DNA of 64,000 nucleotides from Branchinecta lynchi (GCA_023053575.1 JAKZAP010000006.1:12595280-12659279), one strand, 5' to 3'. Positions 43,300-54,655 are shown, numbered from the stretch's first letter. A program made the numbers and translations. Notes: generated by a model from the letters alone, not told the origin.

Positions 43300-43590
43300 A
43301 TCTCACATGAATTCTCTGTATATGAAGACTAAGGGCTAAGGGGTGGGTGGAACTGATAAGAAATGGATTTGTAAAATGATGGGAAGTAAAGATTTTAAAG
43401 AAATAAGAAATGTTGGGAAGTTCCTCGGGTTAGCTTTTGAACACCGGAAAGATTAAAGAGTAAATAAAAAATATTAAGAGAGTGTTAGTGTGTATATAGG
43501 CATTTAAGATTTTTCATTTTTTTTTTTTTGTTGCATGATGGCTTTAGTGTGCAAATAGATCATTCATCATTAACGCATTCATTCATTCAT
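43300..43590 (+). mobile_element. LINE 3' end with ATTC tail
   Basis: Matches the complement of 629-900 in order: GGAACTGATAAGAAATGGAT, GAAATGTTGGGAAGTTCCTC, TTGTTGCATGATGGCTTTAG, ending with ATTCATTCATTC. Truncated at 5'. Confidence 0.7.
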
Positions 43591-44322
43591 ATAGTTCATT
43601 ATTTAAAGAACAAATTTATTGTTAGGACTCGGGGCGTGATAGACGCTTTTTCACAGACTCGGTCTCGTCTCGTCTCGAACGATTTTTGATAAGAAATCGG
43701 ACTCGTCTTGACTCCAGAGCGTGACTTCGGTCTCTGACCTGCATCGGACTCGGACATGCTGGACTCGCAACGGCTCTGATTAATGTATTAACTAAGCGCT
43801 ATTTTTCTATGCCACTGGCATGTCTGGCACTTTCTTTAGCTCTACTGCTATTTCCGTGTCAATAATATTCCACCTTACCCTACCACAAACACACTATCCC
43901 TTCCACTACTAACGTCCTCGACTCCTCGTCCGAGGCAACCAACCTTAAATTGTATTTGCAAGAGAATGGAAAGACTGCGAATCAATCTGCGAAGCCAATC
44001 GAGATGTGACTTGAGGCTTCAGTAGGAGAAGGGCTGTCGAGTACTAAACTCATAAGTTTGCACAGAACTCAGAATGTCATCGATAGGCTATGGCTGTTAG
44101 AATACTCTTGATGACTCTCTCCTTGCCGATGCAAAATCTCCGGCCTCTCCGGGTACCTAGCGGAAAAAAGGCAGAAGTGGTGTGACAGCTGCTCCCAAAG
44201 ATCGCCGTGATTGTTTGACACAGGATTTGAGTCTTGAGTCGTTACGGAGACGCTTACGCCTTCTTCCTGAGGATCAGTGGCGTGTTTTGAGCTTAGTTAT
44301 ATAGAGTATCAATTCCAAATCC
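43591..44322. other. Intergenic sequence
   Basis: A GACTCG-rich stretch at 43625-43775, then nothing recognised. Confidence 0.4.
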
Positions 44323-44816
44323 TTGGGGCTGGGGGGAGGAACTGGCGACCTCGAAACATACGACAGGTTCATGTCCGGCTGGGCTCACGAATTATATCGG
44401 TTAGAAACAGACAAGAAACATAGCATCACAGGCGAAACATTGTACAAATTTTCAAGAAACATTCAGAAAGATTTATCAAAGTCATTTGTAATAACAGAAA
44501 TTACAGCAGGCCCGTCATTCCAGCCTTCGCCAGAGACAGCGGAGCCCTGGCAGCAGTTTCTAAGGACCGTGCAAAGCACATCGGAACCTCATATCTGTTT
44601 ACATGTTTCCCAGATATTGGGTCGAAACTTACGGAGCTTGCTCGGAAATTACCCCAGTCAGCTCATAAGTATCTGCCCGCCCAGAGTGGCCTTTCTCGTT
44701 TGCTTTAGTTTCTTGTTCTTTTTGTATTGAGAAGTGTTTATTTTGTTTCTTTTATTGCTACTCCGCTTTGATTTTTTGTAGCGGGTCAAAAATAAATCAT
44801 TATTATTATTATTACA
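44323..44816 (+). mobile_element. Unknown retroelement 3' part with ATT tail
   Basis: A 135-codon ORF at 44323-44730 is followed by TAGCGGGTCAAAAATAAATC and an ATT trinucleotide tail (44795-44813). In the neighbouring frame 44538-44709 reads ALAAVSKDRAKHIGTSYL then ELARKLPQSAHKYLPAQSG before a stop, which looks more protein-like than the ORF end, so a frameshift near 44530 is likely. I recognise no domain. Confidence 0.45.
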
Positions 44817-45206
44817 ATAAACCCATGATCAGTTGACAAACTCCCAGAGTTATCCTCAGACACAACTTTGTAAGTGCCATTTGAGCATCTAGCTCTTGTC
44901 GGTTAAAGCAAACCTCGAACCATTTAATGTGTATGTTAAATATCCAAAACTATTTGAATACTCTAAAACTACGATCTGCTTTTAACAAACTATCCACGGC
45001 TTTGGCACTTTTCCCAGGCCCATTGACTTGGTAGCAAAAACTCGGCAAAATTCAGATAAACGGTTTTACGCATGAATAACATGATATGACAGCACCCACC
45101 GGGAGCATAATGCGCATGGAAAATAGTAGATCGTGGTAAGTCCAAATATGTGTGGTTAGCGGGTTTAGAATGTAACATATGAAGTTTGGGCCTGCGTTTA
45201 AGAATT
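44817..45206. other. Intergenic sequence
   Basis: 44930-45010 is loosely related to the repeat at 16785. A variant of the AAGTGCCATTTGAGC motif is at 44873. Confidence 0.4.
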
Positions 45207-45375
45207 AGTAAGTAAGTAAGTAAGTAATTTATTTATAACCCGCCGTTTTCAGAAAGCGGAGTAAATGAAGAAAATAAATAAAACACATAAACATACACAA
45301 AAAGACACTTAATTTCAATCGTCGGCCAGGAAGCAGTGTAGAAGGTCGTGCGCTGGTTGGGTTCTGTTGTCGATG
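45207..45375 (-). mobile_element. LINE 3' end with ACTT-repeat tail, minus orientation
   Basis: Inverted copy of 21191-21353, from the AGTAAGTAAGTAAG tail to GGTTCTGTTGTC. Confidence 0.75.
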
Positions 45376-45698
45376 ATTTTTTATAGCGACGAAGAAACAT
45401 CCAAAAGGGTAACACTTGCATCTTGAATTTTGAACTTCTCCGTCAAAGTATGGTTATGGCATAATTTCGACAAGTGGAGCAGGTGCTTTGCATATTTAAA
45501 ATAACATGATCTCATCTTTTCTATCTCCTTCTTTCGCAGAACATGAGTGACACCAGAACGAAATAGTATAGAAGGAGCGCAGAAGGTGCTGTACAATTTT
45601 CAATTGTACAATAAAATAGTGAATACAATTACGGAAGTAGGTTGCTTTGGCATTACAGGTAGTCTACTACGGGTCCCTGAAGGAATCGGCGATGTCAG
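45376..45698. other. Intergenic sequence
   Basis: A 71-codon minus ORF (45381-45596) may be part of the LINE upstream of the tail. In the minus frame it contains KIQDASVTLLDVSSSL. Not classified. Confidence 0.35.
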
Positions 45699-46437
45699 AG
45701 CAAAATAACACTAGGAAGTAGCGCCAAGACTTGAAAAAAGTGACACTCGAATAACAGAGACACTAGCACCGCTAGCGATAGTGAATGTCCCTACTGAAAC
45801 TCAATCGGTCGTGCACCAGCGCTAGATCCAATAACTTCATATTTTGAAGAAAGCAAAAAAAGATACAACCTCCCTGTTTCCTCGATATATGCAGACCGCA
45901 TCTTAGCTTTACTGGAAATTTCTAAGCCCGCAAGTTTTTCTCGCTTCAAATGCCACAAGCGTAGTGGGCGGCTCTATGAGTATGGCCCGTTTGCGAAGCA
46001 AGGGAAGCATATGTCTTGACGCTACTCACTAGTGTTTTCTGCTCTGGGCATACAAACAAAAGGGATGGAAGCGGAAGCGATGACAGATGAATTATTGTTG
46101 ACACAGGTGCAAATAAAACTTGGAAATAGCGGTAAGACACATGCTTTTCATGCATTGGAAATGGGCCTTGCTCTTGTATCGCCACCCACTATGCTCGGGA
46201 CATTCAAACCGAGACAAACTTTCGGGTTTAGAAAATTCTACTGCAGCTAAGATGCAGTCTGCACACACCTGGGAAACAGGGGAGGTTGTATCTTTTTATG
46301 CTGTGTTCGAAACATGGACCTATCGGAGTCAGCGCTGCTGCACGACTGATTGAGCTTCAGTCGTCCATCGCTAGCGGGGTAGTGTCGCTGCACTTTTTTT
46401 CTAGTCTTCGCACTACTTCCTAGTGATATTTTGCTGC
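45699..46437. mobile_element. Long inverted repeat (foldback) element with coding-like arms
   Basis: Outer ends GAGCAAAATAACACTAGGAA and CTAGTGATATTTTGCTGCC are inverted. The arms continue for about 330 bp each with moderate divergence around a centre near 46040-46110. Left arm, plus strand, near 45890-46015: ADRILALLEISKPASFSRFK followed by CHKRSG. Right arm, minus strand: CADCILAAVEFSKPESLSRF followed by ECPEHSG. The two readings are clearly related, so each arm carries the same coding fragment. It looks like a palindromic dimer of a DNA transposon end. Confidence 0.85.
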
Positions 46438-46823
46438 CTCATATTCTGGTACCCAGTTACCCTCGTTCGACTTGATGTTATATTCTTTGTGCTATAGGGG
46501 CTCCCAGCCTTTTTCGGAAATGGGATTGGAACTGAACGTCATTTTCCTATTTACCCATTTTTTGTTAAGAATTGTCAGTCGGCTAAAAAAGTTCTGGGCG
46601 CGAAACAGTGTTTAGCAAGACCAAACTATTTGCTTTAGCGTGCCGACGTCCACAACCAGATTTATCCTGTGAGAACTCTCAGATTTTATCAAAATTATCC
46701 GTCACTTTCGAGCACGGGCCAGTGTCTCTAGCTTACTGTGTCTCTAGTTACAGTCTTCTGAAACAGCGATGAATGAGCAATATCTACCGAAAACACGATT
46801 TATACAAAGAATTATCCATAAAA
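46438..46823. other. 3' flank of MRPS6
   Basis: Includes the probable 3' untranslated part of the minus-strand MRPS6 gene. No clear polyadenylation signal is identified. Nothing else recognised. Confidence 0.4.
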
Positions 46824-47088
46824 CTACTTGTGAAAGGGATAGTAGTCCATCCCGCTGTTCGGTTTGAAGAAGTTTGTCTTATCACTCTTCGTGCTGGCAA
46901 TCTCCATCATCTTTTGAACGTCTTCACGGTAAGGAGGGGGTAAGAGCTCCTCACTTAGGGTACACTGAATGTCTTTCAAAGGTCGAACTTGAGTAACGTA
47001 TGAACGGATGAAATCAAAGTCTCTCCGGCAGTTATCTAAAATCGTTTCCTTGCTTGCTACAGGTGCATCGTATTCATAGAAGAAGTAC
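46824..47088 (-). CDS. MRPS6: Mitochondrial ribosomal protein bS6m, exon 3 (C-terminus)
   Basis: bS6m binds the platform of the mitochondrial small ribosomal subunit next to bS18m. This exon opens after a TTTTCTGCAG acceptor, completes the codon split with exon 2, and encodes residues 62 to 149 with stop TAG at 46824-46826. It holds the second half of the ferredoxin-like fold: YFFYEYDAP (the strand corresponding to GGYFLVDFYAP in vertebrate proteins), RRDFDFIRSYV (helix 2) and the tail LPPPYREDVQKM. The C-terminus SDKTNFFKPNSGMDYYPFHK extends about 20 residues beyond the vertebrate protein, giving 149 residues against about 125. Apparent upstream coding to 47180 in the same frame is intron. 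Confidence 0.93.
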
Positions 47089-47207
47089 CTGCAGAAAATA
47101 ATTACCGTAGACAAATCTGGTTGGCTATTCAGATACAGAAACACTGCCTTCAAATCGAATACGAGTCTGTAGGCTAGCAATCCCGATGAAAAAGTAGCCT
47201 GCGTAGT

Positions 47208-47455
47208 AGTATGGTAGTAGTACGAAAAAGTTGCATGTAATACTATGTAATAGCAAATAATACTATCACATGTGCCTCAGACTGGTCAAATCTTAAGTAG
47301 CAGTATCCAGTAACATCCTTTCTTGCCATGGTAACATCCAGTCTTGCTGATAGTAGCATATAGTAGTATGCAGTAATACGGTAGCCTTGAAGCAGAAGCA
47401 TGTAGCAGCATCAGTTAGTACTGCATGCTACTTTTTCGTACTAACCAATAGTACT
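47208..47455. mobile_element. MITE with TAGTACGAAAA inverted ends (copy 2), in MRPS6 intron 2
   Basis: GTAGTAGTACGAAAAAGTTG at the left and CTACTTTTTCGTACTAAC at the right, with TGCATG next to each. Same orientation and order as 9093-9322, with 20-odd extra bases. Confidence 0.78.
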
Positions 47456-48003
47456 ATTTTGAGATAAATTTTTCATCCGGATGACTTTAGATTGCAAAAC
47501 GGCTAGTCTAACTAGCCTATACTTGACTTTAAGTGAAATGTCCTGACTTTCGTATCTATTACTCCAGCTCTTTCTTTGCATGCTTATTCCAAATATCGTA
47601 CGGATTCCAGGCCCGCACTCTCCCTTAATTTACCTATTCCCTTGTTCACAAAATGACCCCCCACCCTTATTTTTGGTGTTGCAGCCACTGCAGGAATAAA
47701 TCGAACAAATTTCCAATGGGCCAAGGTTCAAAGTTCAAGGTTTTAATTTACATTTCTGAATAAAATGATAATATATAGAGGGTCAAGCAGGAGACACAAG
47801 ATCGATTGACAAAAACGTCAGCATTTTAGTGTGTATCGTTATAATCTAATTAATTTAAAAATGAACAACGTGCTGTCACTATTATTCTACTTTGGAACTT
47901 TCTTATTTCAAGCACAGACAAGCCTGGCATAAAATGAAATCAGATTTTCCCGGTAGACTAACTTCTAGCAAGGTTTAGCAGAATATCGACCGAACCAACT
48001 TAC
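47456..48003. other. MRPS6 intron 2, remainder
   Basis: Contains the interspersed repeat at 47715-47830 (CAAAGTTCAAGGTTTTAATT), shared with 14185-14300. Otherwise no feature. Confidence 0.6.
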
Positions 48004-48143
48004 GTTCCTTTGTAGAACTTCTGTTGCTGAATCTTCAAGGCTCTAGGAAGTGGCCTATCTCCCATCGAAGATGCTTTACGGATAAGCCCACCATTCTCAA
48101 GCACCAACTGGCCTGTCCTCTTGAGTACTGTAACAAGGTCATC
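48004..48143 (-). CDS. MRPS6: Mitochondrial ribosomal protein bS6m, exon 2
   Basis: A 140-nt exon between a TATTTTTAG acceptor and a GTAAGT donor, both read on the minus strand. It enters in phase 0 and leaves with two bases over, which exon 3 completes to ACG (Thr). It encodes residues 16 to 61: DDLVTVLKRTGQLVLENGGL is the first helix and the following turn, GDRPLPRALKIQQQKFYKG the second strand and the loop before the RNA-binding strand. It corresponds to the family pattern of a Leu-Lys-Arg helix, G-x-I/L-R and a G-x-R-x-LP-x strand. It is shorter than a usual ORF cutoff and was found by reading back from exon 3. Confidence 0.93.
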
Positions 48144-48347
48144 CTAAAAATAGTATAATAAATAAAAGAAAGAACCGAACTGTCTCGTGAACAAACGTCT
48201 CACAAATTGTTCACATTGACCAACTGTACTTTATTGCTGTACTGTGCCAATCATTCAATCATCAGAATAAGAATTCCCCAGCATATCTTACTTCATGGTT
48301 CATTTTTTCCTACGTCAACCCCTAGTTAGTTTCCGACTGTATTCGTT
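48144..48347. other. MRPS6 intron 1, start
   Basis: No feature recognised. Confidence 0.5.
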
Positions 48348-48547
48348 ATCAAATGCCCCGTTTATGCTGGATTAGGCTACAGCCAAATTCTTCCCTTAAT
48401 CCGAACTTTAAAATGTGTTACTCTCAAATCGACTCCTGTTCACATTCATCAAATGCCCCGTTTATGCTGGATTAGGCTACAGCCAAATTCTTCCCTTAAT
48501 CCGAACTTTAAAATGTGTTACTCTCAAATCGACTCCTGTTCACATTC
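48348..48547. repeat. Perfect 100-bp tandem duplication
   Basis: ATCAAATGCCCCGTTTATGC through CTCCTGTTCACATTC occurs twice in direct succession with no difference that I can see. The next unit breaks off after ATC. It lies in MRPS6 intron 1. Confidence 0.95.
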
Positions 48548-49503
48548 ATCGGGCATTGCATTCAGTTTATCCGTAAATTTATGGTTTTGCTACGATTCTG
48601 GCCGAACTATGGACAACAATTATCCATCCGAGGCAGTAAATAATAGTACTTCCAGATTCAGTTATGACTTTTTTTGACCCAATTTCTGCTTTATATCGAA
48701 CTGACCGTGATACGTTCCGCCCGTAGCTTCACCATTTCCACCACTCTAACTGTTGAGGTATCGGCTGATCTATGAAATCGACCTAACTCATGCCGTCAAA
48801 AGCCCATGTACTAACTTCTCTTTAGAAGTCCATAGATCTTCTGCCCAAATATATCTCCCCGTTCGAGAGAAACCATGGTCACAGACAGACGGAAACATCT
48901 ATGGTATCATCTGGAGTCCTATATTGGTTTGGGATCCAAAAAGAATGCCCTGATCATAAATCTTTCCAAACTTTCATCTGCAGCACCTTCCCTAGTATTT
49001 AGTGGAAAGTACATCATTTGGGTGGGCTTTAGGTATGAGATTTTGGGATTTGAGCCACATAATTGAGACAGGTTTGGTAAGTAGTTCAGTTTTGCCAGAA
49101 AAATAGAAGAATTTCAAAAAAATTTCTACAGCGTTCAAGTTAATTTTGTCTTGGGTACAGGGGTTAGAAAATAATGCAGAGGGCTTCGCTCCTTCTGGCG
49201 AAAGCTGTAATGGTGGCTGGCACTAATGTATGACCCAAACATGGGTTCAAATGCTTCGTGAAATTTGTACACTTTCCATACTGGATGCTGTGTTTCGTGT
49301 AGCCTAAATTCTTTTTAATCAGTACCGTATATAAGTTATTCCTATTTATTTAACATCCTTTAAAACTGAACAGATCCAATTCTTGAGCCTTCCTGGACAG
49401 TAGCCATTAGCATGTTTTGAATTCGTCCCCAGCCCCCAGCTCCAAGGACTTGTAACTACCCCTGATCATGAATTCCCACCTTAAATTTCGATAGAAGTAT
49501 GCC
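48548..49503. other. MRPS6 intron 1, no clear feature
   Basis: Short plus-strand ORFs at 48753-49066 without domains. The text around 48860-48950 (TTCGAGAGAAACCATGGTCA, ACAGACAGACGG, TTTGGGATCC) resembles the end of the composite element at 25891 (TTCGAGAGTTATCG, GACGGACGG, TTTGGGATCC), so a highly diverged copy may be present. Confidence 0.45.
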
Positions 49504-49905
49504 CCCCTTCCCCCTTTTTACAAAGCGGACATTGAAAAAGTACGACGGAGAGCAACAAAGATAGTAGATGGCTGCCAACATCTACCTTACCCGATGACAT
49601 TTCGAACCCTGAACCTATGCTGCATGACCTACCGAAGAAAAGGGGTGGCATGATTCACACCTATAAATTGATCCAAAACAATCCGACCGATGATCCGTTC
49701 CTCATCGACCCAACAAAGCGAACAACAGATCATTCCAAGAAACTCATAAAGCAAACGTCCAGAAGAGGGGGCGCCACCACTTTCTCACCAGCCGGGTTGT
49801 TGATCTGTGGAAGTCCCTAATCTAGCAAGACCGTCGAATACTTCAAAGTTTCCGTTGAGAAGGAGTGAAGCAAGAAGGAATGGAGGCTGGAACGGGATGC
49901 CCTGG
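49504..49905 (+). mobile_element. LINE reverse transcriptase C-terminal remnant
   Basis: Reads DIEKVRRRATKIVDGCQHLP then GGMIHTYKLIQNNPTDDPF and, after a gap, RTTDHSKKLIKQTSRRG. After a frameshift come FLTSRVVDLWKSL and VEYFKVSVEK. This is the standard C-terminal sequence of CR1-like LINEs (IExVQRRATK..., RGDMIExYKI, RxHSxKL, FSxRVVxxWNSLP, SVxxFKxxLD). Inserted in MRPS6 intron 1. Confidence 0.85.
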
Positions 49906-51554
49906 AATCCCAGACAGAGCATAAAGTCAAGCCGATTACCCACACCCAACACCCGACGCAATTCCCGAATTTATTCACATGGCAATTCCCGAAGAAATGC
50001 TGAGCAATGCTACAAGATGGTAGCACTCAATAATTTTCCGTCAATAACTCTAAGCTGCACTTTCAGGTAGTGTTATGGTAAAACTAACCCATATTTTAGT
50101 CTATCTTGTTTTTGTTCACCTCTGGAACAGTAAGCTTTCTTTGACAGAACTGAAAACAGGAATGAAATACCAATTCTCTTTGAAAGCTCTTTTTTCTTCT
50201 GCTGGGATACTTTGAATAGTCATGAATGTAATGCAAAACTGTTGCAATGCTTTATGTGACTTAAAGTGGTGAGAAAAGGATGTTAAAGCAACTGACCAGA
50301 AAAGAACACATAGGAGGTTTAAAAAAAGAACAATGTGAGGCTATAATCTGAATTTATTTTACTTAATCTAACCAGTGCCTTCTTTAACCTTAGGTCGGTT
50401 AGGCCAGTGCTGGGGGGGTCAGGGGAAACAAAGAGGTCATGCGGCCGGTGTAAATTGCTAAGAAATCAGGCTATGGTTGCTAGCCATATTGCCTTGTTCA
50501 TTAAGCTCCAGATGCGACCAGCAACATTGCACCGTCGTCATTCACGTTAGCGAAATTGTGCTAGGACGTAAATTTTAATTTGGTGTCCCCAATCAGTCTT
50601 GCCACTATAGAAGTATAGATTTTGACATGTGGAGCAAGGGAAAGTTCCAGTGTCAGCTATAACAGATCCGTTTTCACGACGATATAGCTGTTCTAAACTT
50701 TATTGCAGTGCATGTCGAAGCTCGAAGCTCAGACTAAAAACAACCCTAGGTACCACAAATGCACTATCTAGCACGTGCTTTATCGCGTTTACGGAAAATT
50801 TTACCGGACTAAAATCGAAGGAATCGACAGAGCATGTCGCTTAGAAACGTCAAATTCCTTCCGAAATGATATTTTTGATACAGTCTCCTAGAAATACAAA
50901 AATCCGCATCTTCTGGGCATAATGCAAATTTTACCGCATTTTGGTTAGAGAATACTGCGGAAAACCGCGTTTTCACGAGGCCGGCACCACGAACCGGTGA
51001 CGGTCGAGTGGCAATACTGCTTGGACCATAGTGTAGTGTGGCTTGACTAAGAATCGTGTGTGCTAATGTGCTGGCGATTTTATGTTTTTGACTGATGAAA
51101 ACGGACCAAAAAAACAATCGATGGCCTAGGGTCTACTAGAAGTAAAAGACGGCACTGAATCTAACTCTTATTAGCCTACAGTGTATCACTACTAGTTTTT
51201 CCTTTCAGCGATTTCTAAGAAGTAAATCCACGAAATAGTATACTTAAGGTTGCTAGAAGCTTGATTTCTTTATTTACAGGTTTGTTTCTTCCAACTACAG
51301 CTACAGCCATCTACAGGCAAGAAGCGGACATATAGCTGAAGAACATCCTAGCTGACTTAGGCTATCGGGTTTGACTCATTTTTGTGTACACAATACTAAG
51401 CTACATCAGAACTTGGCTATTTTGTAGGCACTATAGAAAGCTATATAACATAATTCTACTAAAGTCCTCTGATATATGAAATGTCTGTCTCCTGGCTTAA
51501 GAGTTAGAACGTTATAGAAACAACGGCTCCTTTAATGCCAAAATGAAGCCCCAA
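49906..51554. other. MRPS6 intron 1, no clear feature
   Basis: ORFs below 105 codons without domains. Candidate acceptor tracts on the plus strand near 51208 (TTTTCCTTTCAG) have no coding sequence after them that I can support. Confidence 0.4.
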
Positions 51555-51740
51555 AATGTTGTGGGGGGGGACAAGGCATTTACCGACTGGCAAGTAACTT
51601 TCACCGACTGCTTTCTGCAGAAAAACGACCGTTTTCAATAACAAAAGTGACAAAAATCAACTGATTTTCAGAAACTGATTTTCAGACTATTTTGACCCCT
51701 TCCCCCCCCCCCCCCCCCCCCCCGTCATGACATCCCTGCC
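51555..51740. repeat. Element built on ACGACCGTTTTC/CAACTGATTTTCAG
   Basis: A G-run with ACAAGGCATTTACCGACTGG at the left and a 23-base C-run with GTCATGACATCCCTGCCCC at the right. A shorter relative of 9612-9945. Confidence 0.65.
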
Positions 51741-53280
51741 CCTAACACTAATTTGATCGACCGGCAGTTGGCTTTTGTCACTGCAAGGGGACAAAAATGG
51801 TACTGTTCAAAGTTAATTAATATTCAAACATAGGCTTGATACTATCTGATTCGTTTTCAAATTCTGACTTTTGCATCACTGGATTTGAGGTTAAATAACC
51901 CCTTTACCTCACTCCCAAGTATTTTAATTACGTTATGAAACTATTATAATTTATATTAGGGTATGAACTGACAATGGCACCAATGGACAAACACAAACCA
52001 GATTCAACAAAGCTTCTGCATGACAGTTTGGCTTCTTGAAAAATAATTTTCAAGTGCTAATAATGTCAGATTAGATGGTAAAATTGGTTCAAGCTTTTTA
52101 ACCTTTTAACCTTTGCCTTTGCTAAATTCAAGGCAAGCTCACTTACTTTTCTCAATTTAAGATTCGTTTTTTTTTTTATAGATAGAAAAAAAGTATGTAG
52201 GCTACATATTCACTTTGGTTGTCTCAAATAAATAATTCAACCTTGAATCCAATGATGTTGCTTAAAAATCGTGGAAGCAATTGTTTCTACTCTAGATGCG
52301 AAACAACATAGAGAATGCCATCTTATCTTTTAACATCATACTGCATCGGCAATTACATGCTACCAGCAATGGTATTCCACAAATTACCTTATGAAAGAAA
52401 CGTAGCCTAAGAGCTTGGTCACACCTGGCTTATTTCTGCGCAGACTTGGTCACACTTGATCAAAGAATAGCTTTTTGGGTTGCTAAATTAAAAAAAGAAC
52501 AAGATAGCCTACACCTAATTCTGAATGTTTTCGTTTTAGATTCAGGAGATTAATTAGAATGAAACACACAGCCTCTCTGATTATGTTACAGGAAACAGGC
52601 TGGTATTTTTTAGTTCTGTTAACTATAAAAAGTAATGAAAAAGGGAAAAGACATCAAACAAATGCTCCCTTATTACTTAAAAAGAAAATAAACATGATTT
52701 GAATGATGACATTTTACTATAATAAAATCTTTACCTTTCTCCCAGAATAAACTAGCTGAATCCTGGGGAAACAAAATCATGATAGTTCACAATAGTCCAA
52801 CATAAATGAAACTGAATTGTTCCAAAACTGGTCCACTTTTAATTTAATAACTTTAATTACAGTCTGCTCGTTATCCCAAAGCTGCCCCAAGCCGTTCTAT
52901 ATCCCAACGGTTTTTCAGAATCCTCTCGGCGATATGACTAAGATTCGTAGACTCATTTTCAGCCAAGAAATCTGCGGAGATTTCTGCAAAGATTGTCAAA
53001 TCTCCATTGATTTGAGCCTAGTGTACCTGATTGCGACCAGGCTTTAGCTTACAGGAGTGGTACTCAACCTCTAATTTGTACAACCTCCCTGAAATGTTTG
53101 AAAGGGAAATTCCAGTGCAGTCCTATCAAGCCAATAAGCATGGTACTAACTGTGAAGAAGAAACCCCTGAATGACCCAGGACCTGTTTTGGACTGCACGA
53201 AAGTCTCCTTGTAAGATTATTAGGCCAAGTTCAGGATTATATAAGTTCGAGGTTGAATACCCCTCCTGTACTTGACTCAT
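51741..53280. other. MRPS6 intron 1, no clear feature
   Basis: AT-rich with GTAGCCTA-type motifs common to this genome. The 76-codon ORF at 52817-53047 lacks a domain. Confidence 0.4.
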
Positions 53281-53571
53281 AGGTTTTACTTGCTACTCAG
53301 AAGCCTGTCACAAGCAGAGATTAGCTGCGTTTTTGCATGCCTTACAGCACGCCTGTGAGTAGCAGCTGTGCTTATTAGGTGTTTTGGCAAACCTTTCGCT
53401 GTAGCCTGTTTGCTTATAAGGCGTTCTTACTCCTCAGTCCAACAGCCAAAGAACGAAATCCACAGGCTACGGCCAAAGGCCTGCTTGATGCCGTTGTCCT
53501 TGGCCTTAGCCTGTGGTTCCTTTCAACAAGAGCTGAAAGCTCATATGGCACTTGCAAGAACAGTTAGCATG
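53281..53571. repeat. Diverged repeat shared with 55690-55870
   Basis: GCGTTTTTGCATGCC, AAGGTGTTTTGCTGTTCGAA-like and CACAGGC-rich stretches occur at both sites, in different order. 53531-53556 (AGCTGAAAGCTCATATGGCACTTG) is the complement of a motif inside the 138-bp duplication at 20253. Confidence 0.45.
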
Positions 53572-53763
53572 TTTATTCAAACAATGTTTACAACGGATAC
53601 GTCAGCTCTGATTTTTCATCAGCAATATTTCGAGCCTTCTTGGCAAGGGTCCTTCTTGGCAAGGGTCCTCGACAGCCTGACGAGGACCCTTGCCAAGAAG
53701 GCTCGAAATATCGCTGATGAAAAATCAGAGCTGACGTATCCGTTGTAAACATTGTTTGAATAA
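53572..53763. repeat. Hairpin: inverted repeat with about 88-bp arms
   Basis: TTTATTCAAACAATGTTTAC at the left pairs with GTAAACATTGTTTGAATAAA at the right. Pairing continues through CGTCAGCTCTGATTTTTCAT and GAGCCTTCTTGGCAAGGGTC with almost no mismatch. The left arm repeats TTCTTGGCAAGGGTCC once more near the loop. Confidence 0.95.
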
Positions 53764-53879
53764 ATGTTTCAAAGTCAGCTTGGGCTCAGAGAATATTTAT
53801 CAGTTAGCATGTTTGTCAGATACGGTTTTCAGTTGTCAAGGCTGGATCTCTCTCCCAATACTAATCTCAACAGAAAATG

Positions 53880-54420
53880 GGCTTGATCTAGTAAACCTGA
53901 AATGGTTATTCCACTCACTTACAACTGTTCCTCCCACAACGATGATCGGATCAGGGGAGGGACTATTTTTAAGCCAATTTGATAGAGTCCTTGACATGCC
54001 TGCCAAGTTTCATGATCATAGCACGGCCGGCCAAGTTTCATGTACATTTTGAAAGTACCCCAACTCGTGATCACCGAAATTGTAGAAAACCCTCTCCACT
54101 CCCAAAACTGTGACACAATCCGGTCCTGTTTTGTCTATATTTCTCTACGGCTTATGATTGTTCTTTCCTCCCAAGTCCCATCCCGATCTCTCGACTCTAA
54201 GCTTCACGAGATTTCTGTCACCCCCCTCCAGCTCCCCCCCCCTAGTTATCGGATTCCTTCCAGACTTGAAACTGATCATATGAGACACTTGTCAAGTTTC
54301 ATTCACGTCCAGTCACCAGTTCTAAAGTTATGCATGTCACTAGATCCTGGATTCTCCATCTCTCCACTCCCCCCACTATGGCCGGATCTGGAAATCAGTT
54401 ATTTCTAAGTTAATTTGGTT
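53880..54420 (-). repeat. GATGAAACTTGGCAGG-family repeat, minus orientation
   Basis: TTGACATGCCTGCCAAGTTT, CATGATCATAG, GTGATCACCGAAATTG and TCTCCACTCCCCCCACTATGG are the complement of the units at 18420-19930, including the C-run opposite their G-run. Confidence 0.78.
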
Positions 54421-54585
54421 TTGGAGCCCCAATCTGGAACAGTATCAAAATATAATTATTGCAGAAGTAGCTTACTTTCTTGGGAAATGCAGAATACAAT
54501 CAGATAAAAGCTTAGTTTAGCATTTGTTCTGACCAAAATCCTTAAACTGTAGCTTTTCCTCCATTTGGTTCTAAATACAAGGTTA
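54421..54585. other. MRPS6 intron 1, no feature
   Basis: AT-rich, nothing recognised. Confidence 0.4.
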
Positions 54586-54655
54586 ATTAGCGCAGTAACC
54601 TAGCGTGTAGGGCCTCCGTGAAAGAGGACGTTGGATCGATACCACATCAGCCCAT
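54586..54655 (+). repeat. tRNA-like segment, possible SINE head
   Basis: TTAGCGCAGTAACCTAGCG resembles a tRNA D-arm (A-box) and, 40 bases on, TTGGATCGATACC resembles a T-arm (B-box). Acceptor-stem pairing is not convincing, so it is more likely a tRNA-derived SINE or pseudogene than an active tRNA. Confidence 0.35.

Noticed and set aside
52739..52790. Minus-strand 28-nt mini-exon between TTTCCCCAG and GTAAAG, considered as an MRPS6 exon
   Set aside because: Exon 1 at 55930 joins exon 2 directly in phase 0. The extra 28 nt would shift the frame and matches no bS6 sequence.
53368..53748. 126-codon ORF across the hairpin
   Set aside because: Half of it is the inverted repeat read in both directions. 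No domain.
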